From Paramacrobiotus richtersi (lineage: Eukaryota; Tardigrada; Eutardigrada; Parachela; Macrobiotidae): 29,135 bases of DNA. This document shows positions 10,163-18,910 of the stretch, one piece after another. Location: the NCBI GenBank assembly GCA_034698045.1, contig JAQGAU010000395.1, positions 1 through 29,135 of the forward strand. The letters run 5' to 3'. The translations under genes and the position numbers were made by a program. The notes below the pieces were generated by a model. The model saw only the letters and a list, made by a program, of their open reading frames with translations, did no database searches and was not told where the DNA came from. Each line of letters starts with the position of its first letter. Position 1 is the first letter of the stretch.

Positions 10163-11834
10163 ATGCGGTTGCCTGTACATGTTTCCTGCTTGATGACTTT
10201 GATCATTGCAAGCTTCCACATCCAAAAAGGTCATGGTAAGTATCAATATCGCAACGGAACCATCATCTGCATCAGTGTTTTTCTTGAACAAGGGCTAAAA
10301 TAGTGTGTAGTATTACACACTTTGTGTAGTATTAAAAGTGTAGTGTGTAGTATTACTTCGGCCAGTGTGCAACATTAAAAGCGTTGAAATCCGTTGAGAA
10401 ATCTTTAGAGGGGTCTTTTTCGAGCTCGCTTAAAAACATAATGCAATTTTAGATGTAAAATTACCTGTCCAAGTTGTTTTCTGGAGTAACTTTGACTGAT
10501 TTCCGTGCAAAATCGGCTAATAATCAGACTTCCTTATTCGAAAATGTTCGTAACCTTCGCGCTTCGCGCGATTTGCAGCACTTTCAATATAAAAATCGTT
10601 GCCGTCGGTTAAGGACTACGGTTAATTGAGAGGCTTTTCAGCTCTTTGATTTGTCTTTAAAGAAAACCAGCCGTTTTGTATGTACATTTGCCTGTTCCGA
10701 TCCGGTTCTGGGGTCACTCCAGGCAATTTCAGTACGAATCTGGCGGAAAATTAGATGCTCTAGATCTGATTCGAAAATGCTCGTTACCGTCGCGCTTCGC
10801 GCGATCTGCTTAGACCAGGTTCTACGGTCTACCCATCGTGACGTTTTCCTAACTTTAGGCGAAATCAGGACACTCTCCCACTACTTACAAGCATTTACCA
10901 AGCTGCATCGTTTTTGTTCATCGAGCATCTGGTCAGATTCTGGTGTCAGCTAATTTCACCGGCGTGATGCTTTCCTACCCACCGCCCTGGGGGCTACCCC
11001 TGGGGCGGCCGGGGGGGAGTGTGTAGTATTAGACTTCTACTATTTTAGCCCCTGTTCTTGAATGGTACTTTGCATGGAATGTCAGAAATCTGGACTTTTT
11101 AAAGTTTGTTTGAAATTCTCGTATGAAGGAGCCGATTGGATTGCCATTCAGTATTAGCTGAATGTGAGATACTCCTAATGATCATATGCAGGCAAAAAAC
11201 CTGCTGGTAACCGGCAAAAGCATAATTATGTACAGTTAACGTTGCTCGTTTTCAACCAAATTGTAATCATTTACAGCAACAGCAACGTGCTTAGTGTGCC
11301 GACGATCCGATCTGCAGTCTCCACAGTGCAGTATCCCCATTCGACTCACAGACTTCGCCACCAACGTGACCGTGCAGGACTTTGTTGACGGCGGCACTCT
11401 GCAGCGTTCGTACTGTTACCGCAGTAGTGGATGTGGTCGGATTGTGTTTGCAGGTAGAAACTGTTGTCTTATATATACCGCTCCATTGCAACAAAATGTT
11501 GACGGTGAAGTTTCTTGACAGTGAATGAGGAAACATTCGTGACCTTTGGATGTAGTCAGAATGGCTGGAGCGAGGAAACAGGACTGGATATGGCCAACTG
11601 CCGTCGCAATGAGAAAATTGTTGTAGCTGGGAAAAAACCGAGACTATCAAAATCGTTAGCTGCTTCCGGTGCGACAAGGACTACTGTAACAGTCCTGAGA
11701 GTAACGCGCTGAGAAGAGCGGACTGGAATACGCCCATTGTTAGTGGGTTAACCGGCCAGTCTCGTATCTTGAACCTAGGGTTCGTGGTTGGAAATGTGAC
11801 GTTGGAGCTGAAATCCACGGATGTTAAACAATGA
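10163..11834 (+). CDS. Secreted 10-cysteine Ly6/three-finger protein A
   Basis: Three exons: 10163-10235, 11277-11453 and 11522-11834, all joined in phase 1. Exon 1 encodes a signal peptide (VSCLMTLIIASFHI). The mature chain has ten cysteines, CLVC through CFRCDKDYCN, in the same order as the protein at 7688-8899, so the two are paralogs. The second intron (68 bp) sits after the fifth cysteine as in the neighbour; the first intron is extra. One oddity: the cysteine-rich end is in a different frame from the start of exon 3. The frames part at or near a run of six A at 11632-11637, and no intron with proper phase and size explains it. Assembly error at the homopolymer is my first guess; a decayed gene is the alternative. 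Length would be near 187 residues, close to the paralog's 194. No GPI signal is seen. A poly(A) signal AATAAA lies at 12101-12106. Confidence 0.7.
10281..11062. mobile_element. hAT-type MITE, 766 bp, in intron 1 of Ly6-A
   Basis: The element spans 10289-11054, flanked by an exact 8-bp target duplication TTCTTGAA at 10281-10288 and 11055-11062. Its ends are inverted repeats of 16 bp, CAAGGGCTAAAATAGT on the left and CAGGGGCTAAAATAGT as the complement of the right, differing at one base. CA(G/A)GG ends with 8-bp duplications are typical of hAT transposons. Inside are repeated TGTGTAGTATTA words near both ends, a pair of direct repeats around 10530-10572 and 10757-10812 sharing CGCGCTTCGCGCGAT, and a GC-rich hairpin near 10980-11009. 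A 100-codon frame at 10651-10953 shows no transposase features, so it is non-autonomous. Confidence 0.88.
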
Positions 11835-12100
11835 CGCGCACCGAACAAAACGACCGATAATGCGGGACTTCCTAATTCGTATGCCACGAGCTGAACAGTT
11901 TCGCGCCTCTCCGCGCCGGAAACAAAACCAATATGGGAGCGAGAGCAATAGTTCTACTGGCACCCAAAAATTAATGATGTCCAATCCAAAACCCCAAATA
12001 AGCTGTTTTGTAGATCGTTCTTTGTAAAGTAATGGAAAGTTCCAGTCCAAATGACGGATTTTGAACCTTCTGTTAAAATAACCGGATAGAAGTTACTTGT

Positions 12101-12106
12101 AATAAA
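12101..12106 (+). terminator. Poly(A) signal of Ly6-A
   Basis: Canonical AATAAA 267 bases after the stop codon, with TTTG/GTTT-rich sequence following within 40 bases. Confidence 0.4.
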
Positions 12107-12461
12107 CTGGAGATAATAAAATTCCGTTTGTTTGAATGACATAATTTCATTCACAGATACCTTGGTATACACGTCCCGATTGTCTGCAAAAAGTACATTC
12201 AACGTGTGTGAAAAAAACAAAAAATGATTCAACGAACAATATGTAAATACAACAAGTTATTAATGGTTGCTAATGCGCCAGCAGGCAACCGCCTCTAACC
12301 TTGTATGCAAAGGTCAAACAATGTACACTGTTTCATAATACCGGCCAGACGCTTTGCTTGTGTACCTGCATTTGTATGCCGATTTAATTTGGTGCCGATA
12401 ATGTGACATCGACATTATTAACAAGCCCGACCGGTGCTTTGTGGAGTATTTCTACGAATCA

Positions 12462-12471
12462 TATATATAAA
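12462..12471 (+). promoter_or_regulatory. TATA box of the FABP gene
   Basis: TATATATAAA lies 26 bases before the FABP start codon. Transcription would start almost at the ATG, giving a very short leader. This also argues that 12497 is the true first exon rather than an internal one. Confidence 0.55.
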
Positions 12472-12496
12472 TCCAGTACGAAGAACAGCATTGTGA

Positions 12497-13507
12497 ATGA
12501 GCGTCGTCCCGGCACTGGCCGCCAAGCGAACGGCCTGTGATACCGGATGCATTCCGCTGGGGCGATACGAGAGCTGCGGCGAAGATCCCTACGCATTCGC
12601 GTTTTTCAAAGCCATCGGTACGTAAGTATCAAATCGTCCACGGATCGAGCATGATACTCGTATGTCAATGTGCCGGTATATGTACTCGTATACAGGCTAT
12701 AACGACAGTTTGGCTCGCAAGTGCGCCGATAATCAGATGGTGGTGGCGTGGAGCAAAGGCGGTCTGGACAAGGAGTACGTGATGAGCACGGCCTGGCCGG
12801 CCGCCAGCATCGGATGGGACACGCGATTCACGCTCGGCCAGCCGCTGGATACCAAGGGCGCCGATGATAAGCCGATCAAGGTGAGCTTGCATCTAATATC
12901 CAGCACCGTATGTTACAGCGTTACATCAACGGGTCAGTAATTTTTTAAAAATCACCAGATGAAAGAAAGTTGGTTCTGACTTTTGCATCGTGTAGTCGGT
13001 GTAGAGCAGGTGTTTTTACCACATATGGCCTAGAAATGATATTCTAATTACTTTTTGAAACCCGAAAAAATAATTAAAAAAACGAACGTCAAGAAATCAA
13101 TCATGTAGACCAAGAACAGAGAAAACACCATCTACAGTACACAGCTCTACACTACTTAAAAGTCAGAACCAACTTTCCTTGATCTGGTAATTTTTTTAAA
13201 TTACTGACCCGTTGATTTGACGCTGTAACATAGTTCTGGATAAGTGACCCACTGAAATGATTGAACTGGTAGAGCACCTTCGTCTTCTACCCGGACACCA
13301 ACGAGCTGGAAGCCCGCCACCGCAAAGACGGCTGCTCCGACTTTACCGTGCGCTACACCTTCCGCGGCAACCAGATGGTTATTGTAAGCCCTGCACCCTG
13401 TACTTCACCAGGCCGGCGCTAAATTGCTACTTAATTGATCGTTTTAACCCTTGCAGACACGGAATGCCACCGGCGTCACTTCTGTACGCAAGTTCAATAA
13501 AAACTGA
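12497..13507 (+). CDS. FABP: Fatty-acid-binding protein (intracellular lipid-binding family)
   Basis: Four exons: 12497-12617, 12696-12880, 13273-13383 and 13457-13507, giving 155 residues. Intron phases are 1, 0, 0 and the last exon is 51 bases with its stop, which is the classic FABP gene plan (about 73, 173, 102 and 51 bases). The sequence fits: GRYESCGEDPYAFAFFKAIG for the first strand and helices, WDTRFTLGQPLDTKGADDKP for the NTEISFKLGEEFDETTADGR region, and a C-terminal R-K-F (R150, F152) where FABPs have R-x-Y. FABPs are small beta-barrels that carry fatty acids or similar ligands in the cytosol. The N-terminus is about 17 residues longer than usual with extra cysteines (CDTGC) but no clear signal peptide. 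Exon 1 must use donor GTACGT at 12618, because the overlapping GTAAGT breaks the frame. Intron 2 holds a fold-back element. Confidence 0.85.
12897..13242. mobile_element. Fold-back MITE in FABP intron 2
   Basis: The element spans about 12899-13240. Its two arms, each about 100 bp, are reverse complements with modest divergence. Both contain ATGTTACAGCG, ATCAACGGGTCAGTAATTT and GAAAGTTGGTTCTGACTTTT, the latter two in the outer half of each arm. The termini read TCCAG and are flanked by TA on each side, which would fit a Tc1/mariner-type TA duplication, though TA is too short to prove it. It fills most of the 392-bp intron and carries no gene. Confidence 0.8.
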
Positions 13508-14317
13508 TATCCTACATAATTATCCATATATGTTCCTTTGTGCCAAACGTTACATGGAAAGTTTAAGATCGCATATATATTTTTTGGGTTTTCACAGCTA
13601 CGTACGTATTCGTGTGCATAAATCACAGGCTTGAGTGCCGGGAAAAATGCACATTTGGTGTTCAAAAGCACGATTACCCAACGGAAAATCGACAGGAAAA
13701 ATTCGCTAGAAAGTACTACGTATTATGAAGTATACAATATACAGTTAGACTGATACACTTTGCAAGAACCACCGCTAACAGCCATCGCACTACGACATCA
13801 GCCGAACGCTAGCTATAACTTCGCACAGAGTAAGGTATGTTACAGACTAGTGCAAAAATGTAGTTTATATTTTTAACTAGTTTAGATATTACAAAACGGT
13901 CAACGGGTGTGAAAAAATTAGAGAAACCCGTAAGCACTTGTGCCCGTAATCTGTTACAAAAGACCTCATGTTGTCATTTGCTCTATGTAGCCACTGCACT
14001 ACGATATCACACAAATCCAAATACCAATAAAAACTGCTGAAAAGGCTGGTTACAGATTGAGACTAACTTTATAAGGACTTCACTAACATTCCTGTAATTT
14101 AGCATGATTCAACAACATAAAGCTCCAACAAATATAAAACAACAAAAGATCCAAGACGTTTAAATTATACCATTACAAAAAAGAGATTTGGTCTATCATG
14201 CAGACAAAATATTCTAGAAAATCCACCAACAACACATCAGACATACAGTAAATGCTCTCCAGCATCACAAGACCATATACGACAAAAGGCAACGACAATT
14301 TGATTGGCTGCTGTGGT
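13508..14317. other. Spacer between convergent FABP and axin-A 3' ends
   Basis: This AT-rich spacer holds the 3' flanks of both genes and two exact copies of the 14-bp motif, at 13781-13794 and 13990-14003, both on the plus strand. No further gene is seen. Confidence 0.5.
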
Positions 14318-17300
14318 TTACTGTCCAGCCATGGCCAACACGACAATCCGCCCTTCGAACAACGGCACCAGCTCCGCCCCGCTCACCTCCTGCCACACCC
14401 ACTCCTGCGGGCCCATTTGCAGCTTGCAGTAGAATCTGTCAATCACAATAAGCGACATGAAACTTTTTAGCGCATAAAAAGTTAAAAAGAGACTTTTGAA
14501 TTGGAAGAAATATTGCAAACACGTTGTTTCTTATTAGGTCATGATTATGCGTTGGTAAATAAAATAACGGAACCATGAAATCAGTAAGAACTAGCCAAAC
14601 AAATAAACTAAACTTAATAAATTTTTTCCATTTGTTTGAAAACTTATTTCAATTAATTAAAATATATTTTAAAATATAAAATTTATTTTTCTAATTTTCA
14701 TTACCTTGTTCTGTGTTTTGGTTTTTTTTAAAGAATACATGGAACACATATTTCACATACATATCAATCCGTATTATGTACTGATCGCATTATGCGTTTA
14801 ATTTTTGTATGTTCACGAATGCCGGCTGGAAAGTACACTCATAAAATGCCCAAAGAAAAATAAATAAAAATGAATATTCAAATTCAACTTCCGGTCCACT
14901 TCTAATTTTCAGGTAAACTTTTTTATTTTTTAAAACTTAGAAACAGCAATAAAATCCAAATAAATGCTTCCATATTTAATCAAATAAATAAATCAAGATT
15001 TTAAGGTTGGTGGAACTACGTCAGTATGGAATCATACCGTGCATATCGGTCCTCACGGCATTTCCCCGGCAGAATCGGCAAAATATCAGCAAAGCGAATG
15101 TTGTGCATCCATTGTGGCCCGCTACCGTACGGTCGGCCGTATTTCGCCGAGAACATCTCCCCCTTCATCTCCATCTGCCACAGCACTGTGATGTCCGTCG
15201 CCACGGGCGGCTGCATGCCTCCTTCAAACAATTACAATGAAATGGAAAAAGATGCAGTTTTGTCTACAAGACTTTAACAGTGAACAGTCATTAAAATAAA
15301 TTAAATTAAAATTAGTCAGATTTCAACGCAAAAAGTAGTACTACAAAAATGTTACCGAACAACCACGTATTGTCCATCAAGAAAAGAACAAAAAAATTTA
15401 TAAAATTAAAAACCAAAAATTTTACGGAAAATATATTGCCAAAACTGCGATAATAATGTAACTTAAATAAAAAAAATTCACAACAACACAAATTATGTAA
15501 ATCTGATTTGAGAATACGGGAGAGTACAAACCTTTCAAAAAAAAAACAAAAAACAAACAAAAACAGAATAAAATAGTGAATAATGCAAATCAAAAACAAA
15601 ACATGCTATTCAGAAAAATTAGCAAAAATACCGAAAAGAGCGGGAAACACCTGCATACAAACATCAGAAATAAAAATAATTAAACTAAAAATAATTAAAA
15701 ATCATGAGAGGAAAAAATGAAAGAATAATTAAACTAAAAATGATTAAAAATGGTGAGAGAAAAAATGAAAGATGAATGAAACAAATAACAATTTTCTCAA
15801 CTCACCTTGCCCTCGCTCATTATACACACTCCCCGTCGCTGCCATCTCCTTGCGCTGTCCCATTTGCGAGGCGCCCCCACTGACCGAACTGCGTCCGACA
15901 CCCGAATCGCTCGTGTACAGCACGGTCCCGCCCGCCGGCTGCTGCATCTGCTGGGCGGTGTTGGCGCGCCAAGCCGCGGTAGCGGGCGCTGCGTAATTCG
16001 CACCCGCCGTCGGTGGCGGCTGCAATAACGGCTGACAACGCTGTTTGACGTTGTCCAGCAGCTGCAGCGACACCATCTTCTTGTCAACCCCCGCACGGGG
16101 TGGCACGGGCGGCGGAGCCTGCAGTGCGATAACCCGTTGAGTGTTTATTTTTTAGTGAATTTATCTCCTATTTTTTTTACTGCGTTTGTCTCGCATATTT
16201 CGAATTGCATTTTATTCCCATTTTAAATTACACATTTTATTAGCTGCTTTTTAACCATTCATTTATCGTCGCATCTGAATGTTTTCCATGTAATTATATT
16301 ATTATTATAATATTTGTCATCTATTTAGCAAATTTATTAATATAATTTATTTATTATTTTTTATCAATAATTTATTTCCTTCTCTTTTTGTCTCGTAAAT
16401 TTCGTTTTCTGTTTTGTTTCAGTTTCGAATTACACATCCTGTCAGTTGATTTTTAACGATTTATTAATCGCCGAATTTGGAAGTTTTTCTTACTATATAT
16501 TAAAGAAATTTCTGCAAATTAATGTGTAAACTAGAGATATAATTAGATGAACATTTGTGATAGAATGGCGAATAAACGTACCATTGGTCGCGGCATCTCC
16601 ACCTCACCCAGCACATCCCGGTACAGATCCTCTTGGCGCATGCGTTCACGCGGCGCCATCCCATCATCCCCCAACTGCAGGGCCACACCCTTGGCCGGCT
16701 GCACATGACGCTCCTTACGGGCTTTCTGGCGTCCCGCGTCGTATTCACTACATCAATAACCACTCAGTTTCGTTACAAAAAGGGCCAAAAAAAGAACAAC
16801 AAAAATTGCATAAATATAAGGAAAAATATACCCAAAAAAAATCTTAAATACAAAAAAAAACCGTTAAAAAACCGGAAACAACTCAATTAAAATGAATATA
16901 CAAAAACTAAAAGAAATTTAATCCAATAAAAACAAAAATCAAAATTAAAGCCAATTAATTCCGCCACAAAACGGTCAACATATTGCGTCATAATTCTCGT
17001 ACGAAATGTTTTCTTCAGATGTTTAATTACCTAGCAGCTTGCGAAGTCCCGGTGCCGGTTGTCGTGCGCCCATTCCCACTGACCGTCTTGACCGGCTGAC
17101 TCTTCACCAACGGCGGCGTATCACTCAGACCGAGCTCCGGATGCAGCACTTGATGCGGGAAAATTCCCTGCAAAAATGTGGAAAAAATTTAAATCTGCTT
17201 GTTACTGATTACAACCAGCAAAACAGCTTTTTTCCTAATTAAACAATACATCCAGGATTCTGTAAAAAAAAACTGTTTATAGCTGAACAACATTTTTTCA

Positions 17301-18910
17301 GTCTTAACTACACATTTTCTAAATATTTAAATTTTCACAAATGTAAATTTTAGAAATGATACAATTTATAAATTTATTTTGATTTTAAATAAATTTATTT
17401 TGAATTTAAATAAATTCACTCTGATTTTAAATAAATTTATTGTGATGTTAAATAAATTTGTTTTGATTTTAAATAATTTGTTTTTGATTTTTCTTCCAAA
17501 ATTTATTTTGACTTTAATTAAATTTATTTTGATTTTTCTCACATTCTCGCACATCCAATCGACCAAAAACGTGGACTCCTTGAACGCCGGATAGCAGCTC
17601 CACTCCAACAGTCGCTTACATTCGCGCTGCGCCTCATCAAACACACTGGCCGCATCACCGCGGTAATCGAGCCAATTGTGGAATTTCCGCACTAGATCCG
17701 CCTCCGTATGCTGCAGTAGACTGACCGTGATGCGGCCGTCATCGTCACGCACTGGCCGGACAAACTCGTTGTAGATGGACTGGGCCGTACTGCGCTGGCC
17801 AATGGGATGTGTCTCCGCTTTCAATTCAGCGCAGGCCAAGTAGAAGAGCCAGGCAGCTTGCTCGCGGGCTGCTTTATCACCGCCTACATAAATCAAACAG
17901 AGAGATTTATTCCTATGACATATAAAATGTAATTTTAACCTGATTTACCCAGGAATTTAAATTCAATTTTTTATGTGCTAATTTAACAATTTTTGTCTAT
18001 TTAGTTTATGGTATAATTTTCTGTTTTGTATTATTTAACTCTATTAATTTATTTAATTTAATATTTTGAAATATGCCCTCCCTGTGAATTAATTACAATA
18101 AATTCGACTTTCTCGGGGTAAATTCCTGAAAATTCCCAGTCAAACGCCAGCTGCAGTCTAACAATAAGCAGTGAAAACTTTGGCGGAAACGGTTGACGGC
18201 AGGCGTAAAGCATTTCCTCATGGCCGCCACCCTGTACCAGCTGTTTCATTCAAAGACCTCATTGTAAACAACACGGCCTCACTGCGTCAGCGCCTCACGC
18301 TTCATTCCCCTTTCTTCCATTTTCCCCTCTCTTTCAACCCATAAATCATCAGAAAACAACTGAACAATGAGGAAAATGTACAAACTATACCAAAACAAAG
18401 GGAAAACGGGTCAGTGACGGTCCTCTACAGGGAACACAGCAACCACGCAGTGTTCAGCGCTGTTTTCATTCAAAAGCTGAGCTTCACGCTTCCCTCCCTA
18501 TTCTCCCATCTTTCCCCGCCTTCTTACCCAAAAAACACTACCAATCAACTAAACAATGAACAAAATAAGCAAACTACACCGAAATATTGGGAAAACGGGC
18601 CTCTACAGGGACACAGCAGTCACACACTGAAAATCAGCGTACCTTTCGCGACCTGGGCTTCCAAGTACAAATTGAAGACATTCCTCCCATCCGGATCATC
18701 CAGAACCTGCTTCAACGACACGATCCACAGTTTACACTGCTCCCGCAACTTGCTAGCCCGCACCATGCTCGGATCCACCATGGCTTCACCGCCGCCCGTG
18801 TGCTCCAGATCCTCGGAGAAGTTGTACTCGCTCTCCAGATCCGTGGTCTCCAGCAGGCCGCACAGCTCACCATCCACATCCCGACCCTTACCGCCTTGAC
18901 TGACACTCAT
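14318..18910 (-). CDS. axin: Axin, paralog A (complete; RGS + DIX)
   Basis: Seven exons chain in phase: 18910-18643, 17883-17543, 17167-17031, 16747-16582, 16118-15806, 15221-15038, 14435-14318; total 1527 bases, 508 residues. Residues about 59-203 form an Axin-type RGS (VLDDPDGRNVFNLYLE; LLEWSCYPAFKESTFLVDWM). Residues about 417-508 form a DIX domain (FADILPILPGK; WVWQEVSGAELVPLFEGRI), ending just before the stop as in Axins. DIX drives polymerisation with Dishevelled; RGS binds APC in known Axins. PPPVPPR opens exon 5, followed by a helix (VDKKMVSLQLLDNVKQR) that may be the GSK3-binding segment. It is shorter than fly or vertebrate Axin, and I see no clear beta-catenin-binding motif. The last donor is ambiguous: GTATGA at 15037 or GTAGTT 18 bases further, both in phase; DIX alignment favours the first. 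The start is the first ATG with stops upstream. Confidence 0.85.
15222..15805. other. AT-rich intron 5 of axin-A
   Basis: It runs from donor GTGAGT at 15805 to a tandem acceptor at 15222/15219. It is A/T-rich without a repeat unit that I can define; two near-identical pieces (ATAATTAAACTAAAAAT) occur at about 15675-15750. Nothing else is seen. Confidence 0.5.
17360..17535. repeat. Tandem repeat, ~21-bp unit, about 8 copies
   Basis: Units of the form GATTTTAAATAAATTTATTTT repeat with substitutions and start only a few bases past the exon 2 donor of axin-A (17542). On the minus strand the units stay open in the exon frame, which creates a false extension of the exon by some 60 Lys/Asn/Ile-rich codons. 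Confidence 0.8.
18243..18623. repeat. Two-copy tandem duplication in axin-A intron 1
   Basis: The word TTTCATTCAAA starts both units, at about 18243 and 18465. Shared blocks follow in order: CACGCTTC, a C/T-rich part, a CAACTGAACAATGA-like part, GGGAAAACGGG and CTCTACAGGGA(A)CACAGCA. The units are about 220 and 180 bp. The right copy ends about 20 bp before the exon 1 donor at 18642. Confidence 0.75.

Larger units (their letters stand above)
11835..12496. other. Spacer between Ly6-A and the FABP gene
   Basis: The first part is the presumed Ly6-A 3' untranslated region, ending near 12130. The last 35 bases carry the FABP TATA box. Open frames on both strands here have no domain and no splice support. 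Confidence 0.45.

Noticed and set aside
10651-10953. 100-codon frame as a transposase remnant
   Set aside because: It lies within the hAT MITE but shows no transposase motif.
13774-14010. tRNA genes at the motif copies
   Set aside because: The reverse complement fits an A box, but no cloverleaf, no proper B box and no T-run terminator could be placed.
15744-16106. Overlapping frames on both strands at 15.75-16.1 kb as separate genes
   Set aside because: They are shadows of axin-A exon 5, whose frame is fixed by phase at both ends.
17366-17542. Lys/Asn/Ile-rich extension of axin-A exon 2
   Set aside because: It is the 21-bp tandem repeat read in frame. A GTGAGA donor at 17542 ends the exon and joins in phase to 17167.
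18058-18249. 63-codon minus-strand frame with protein-like stretch (PPKFSLLIVRLQLAFDWEF) in axin-A intron 1, as an alternative exon
   Set aside because: Possible acceptors before it give phase 0 while exon 1 ends in phase 1, and the RGS domain is complete without it.
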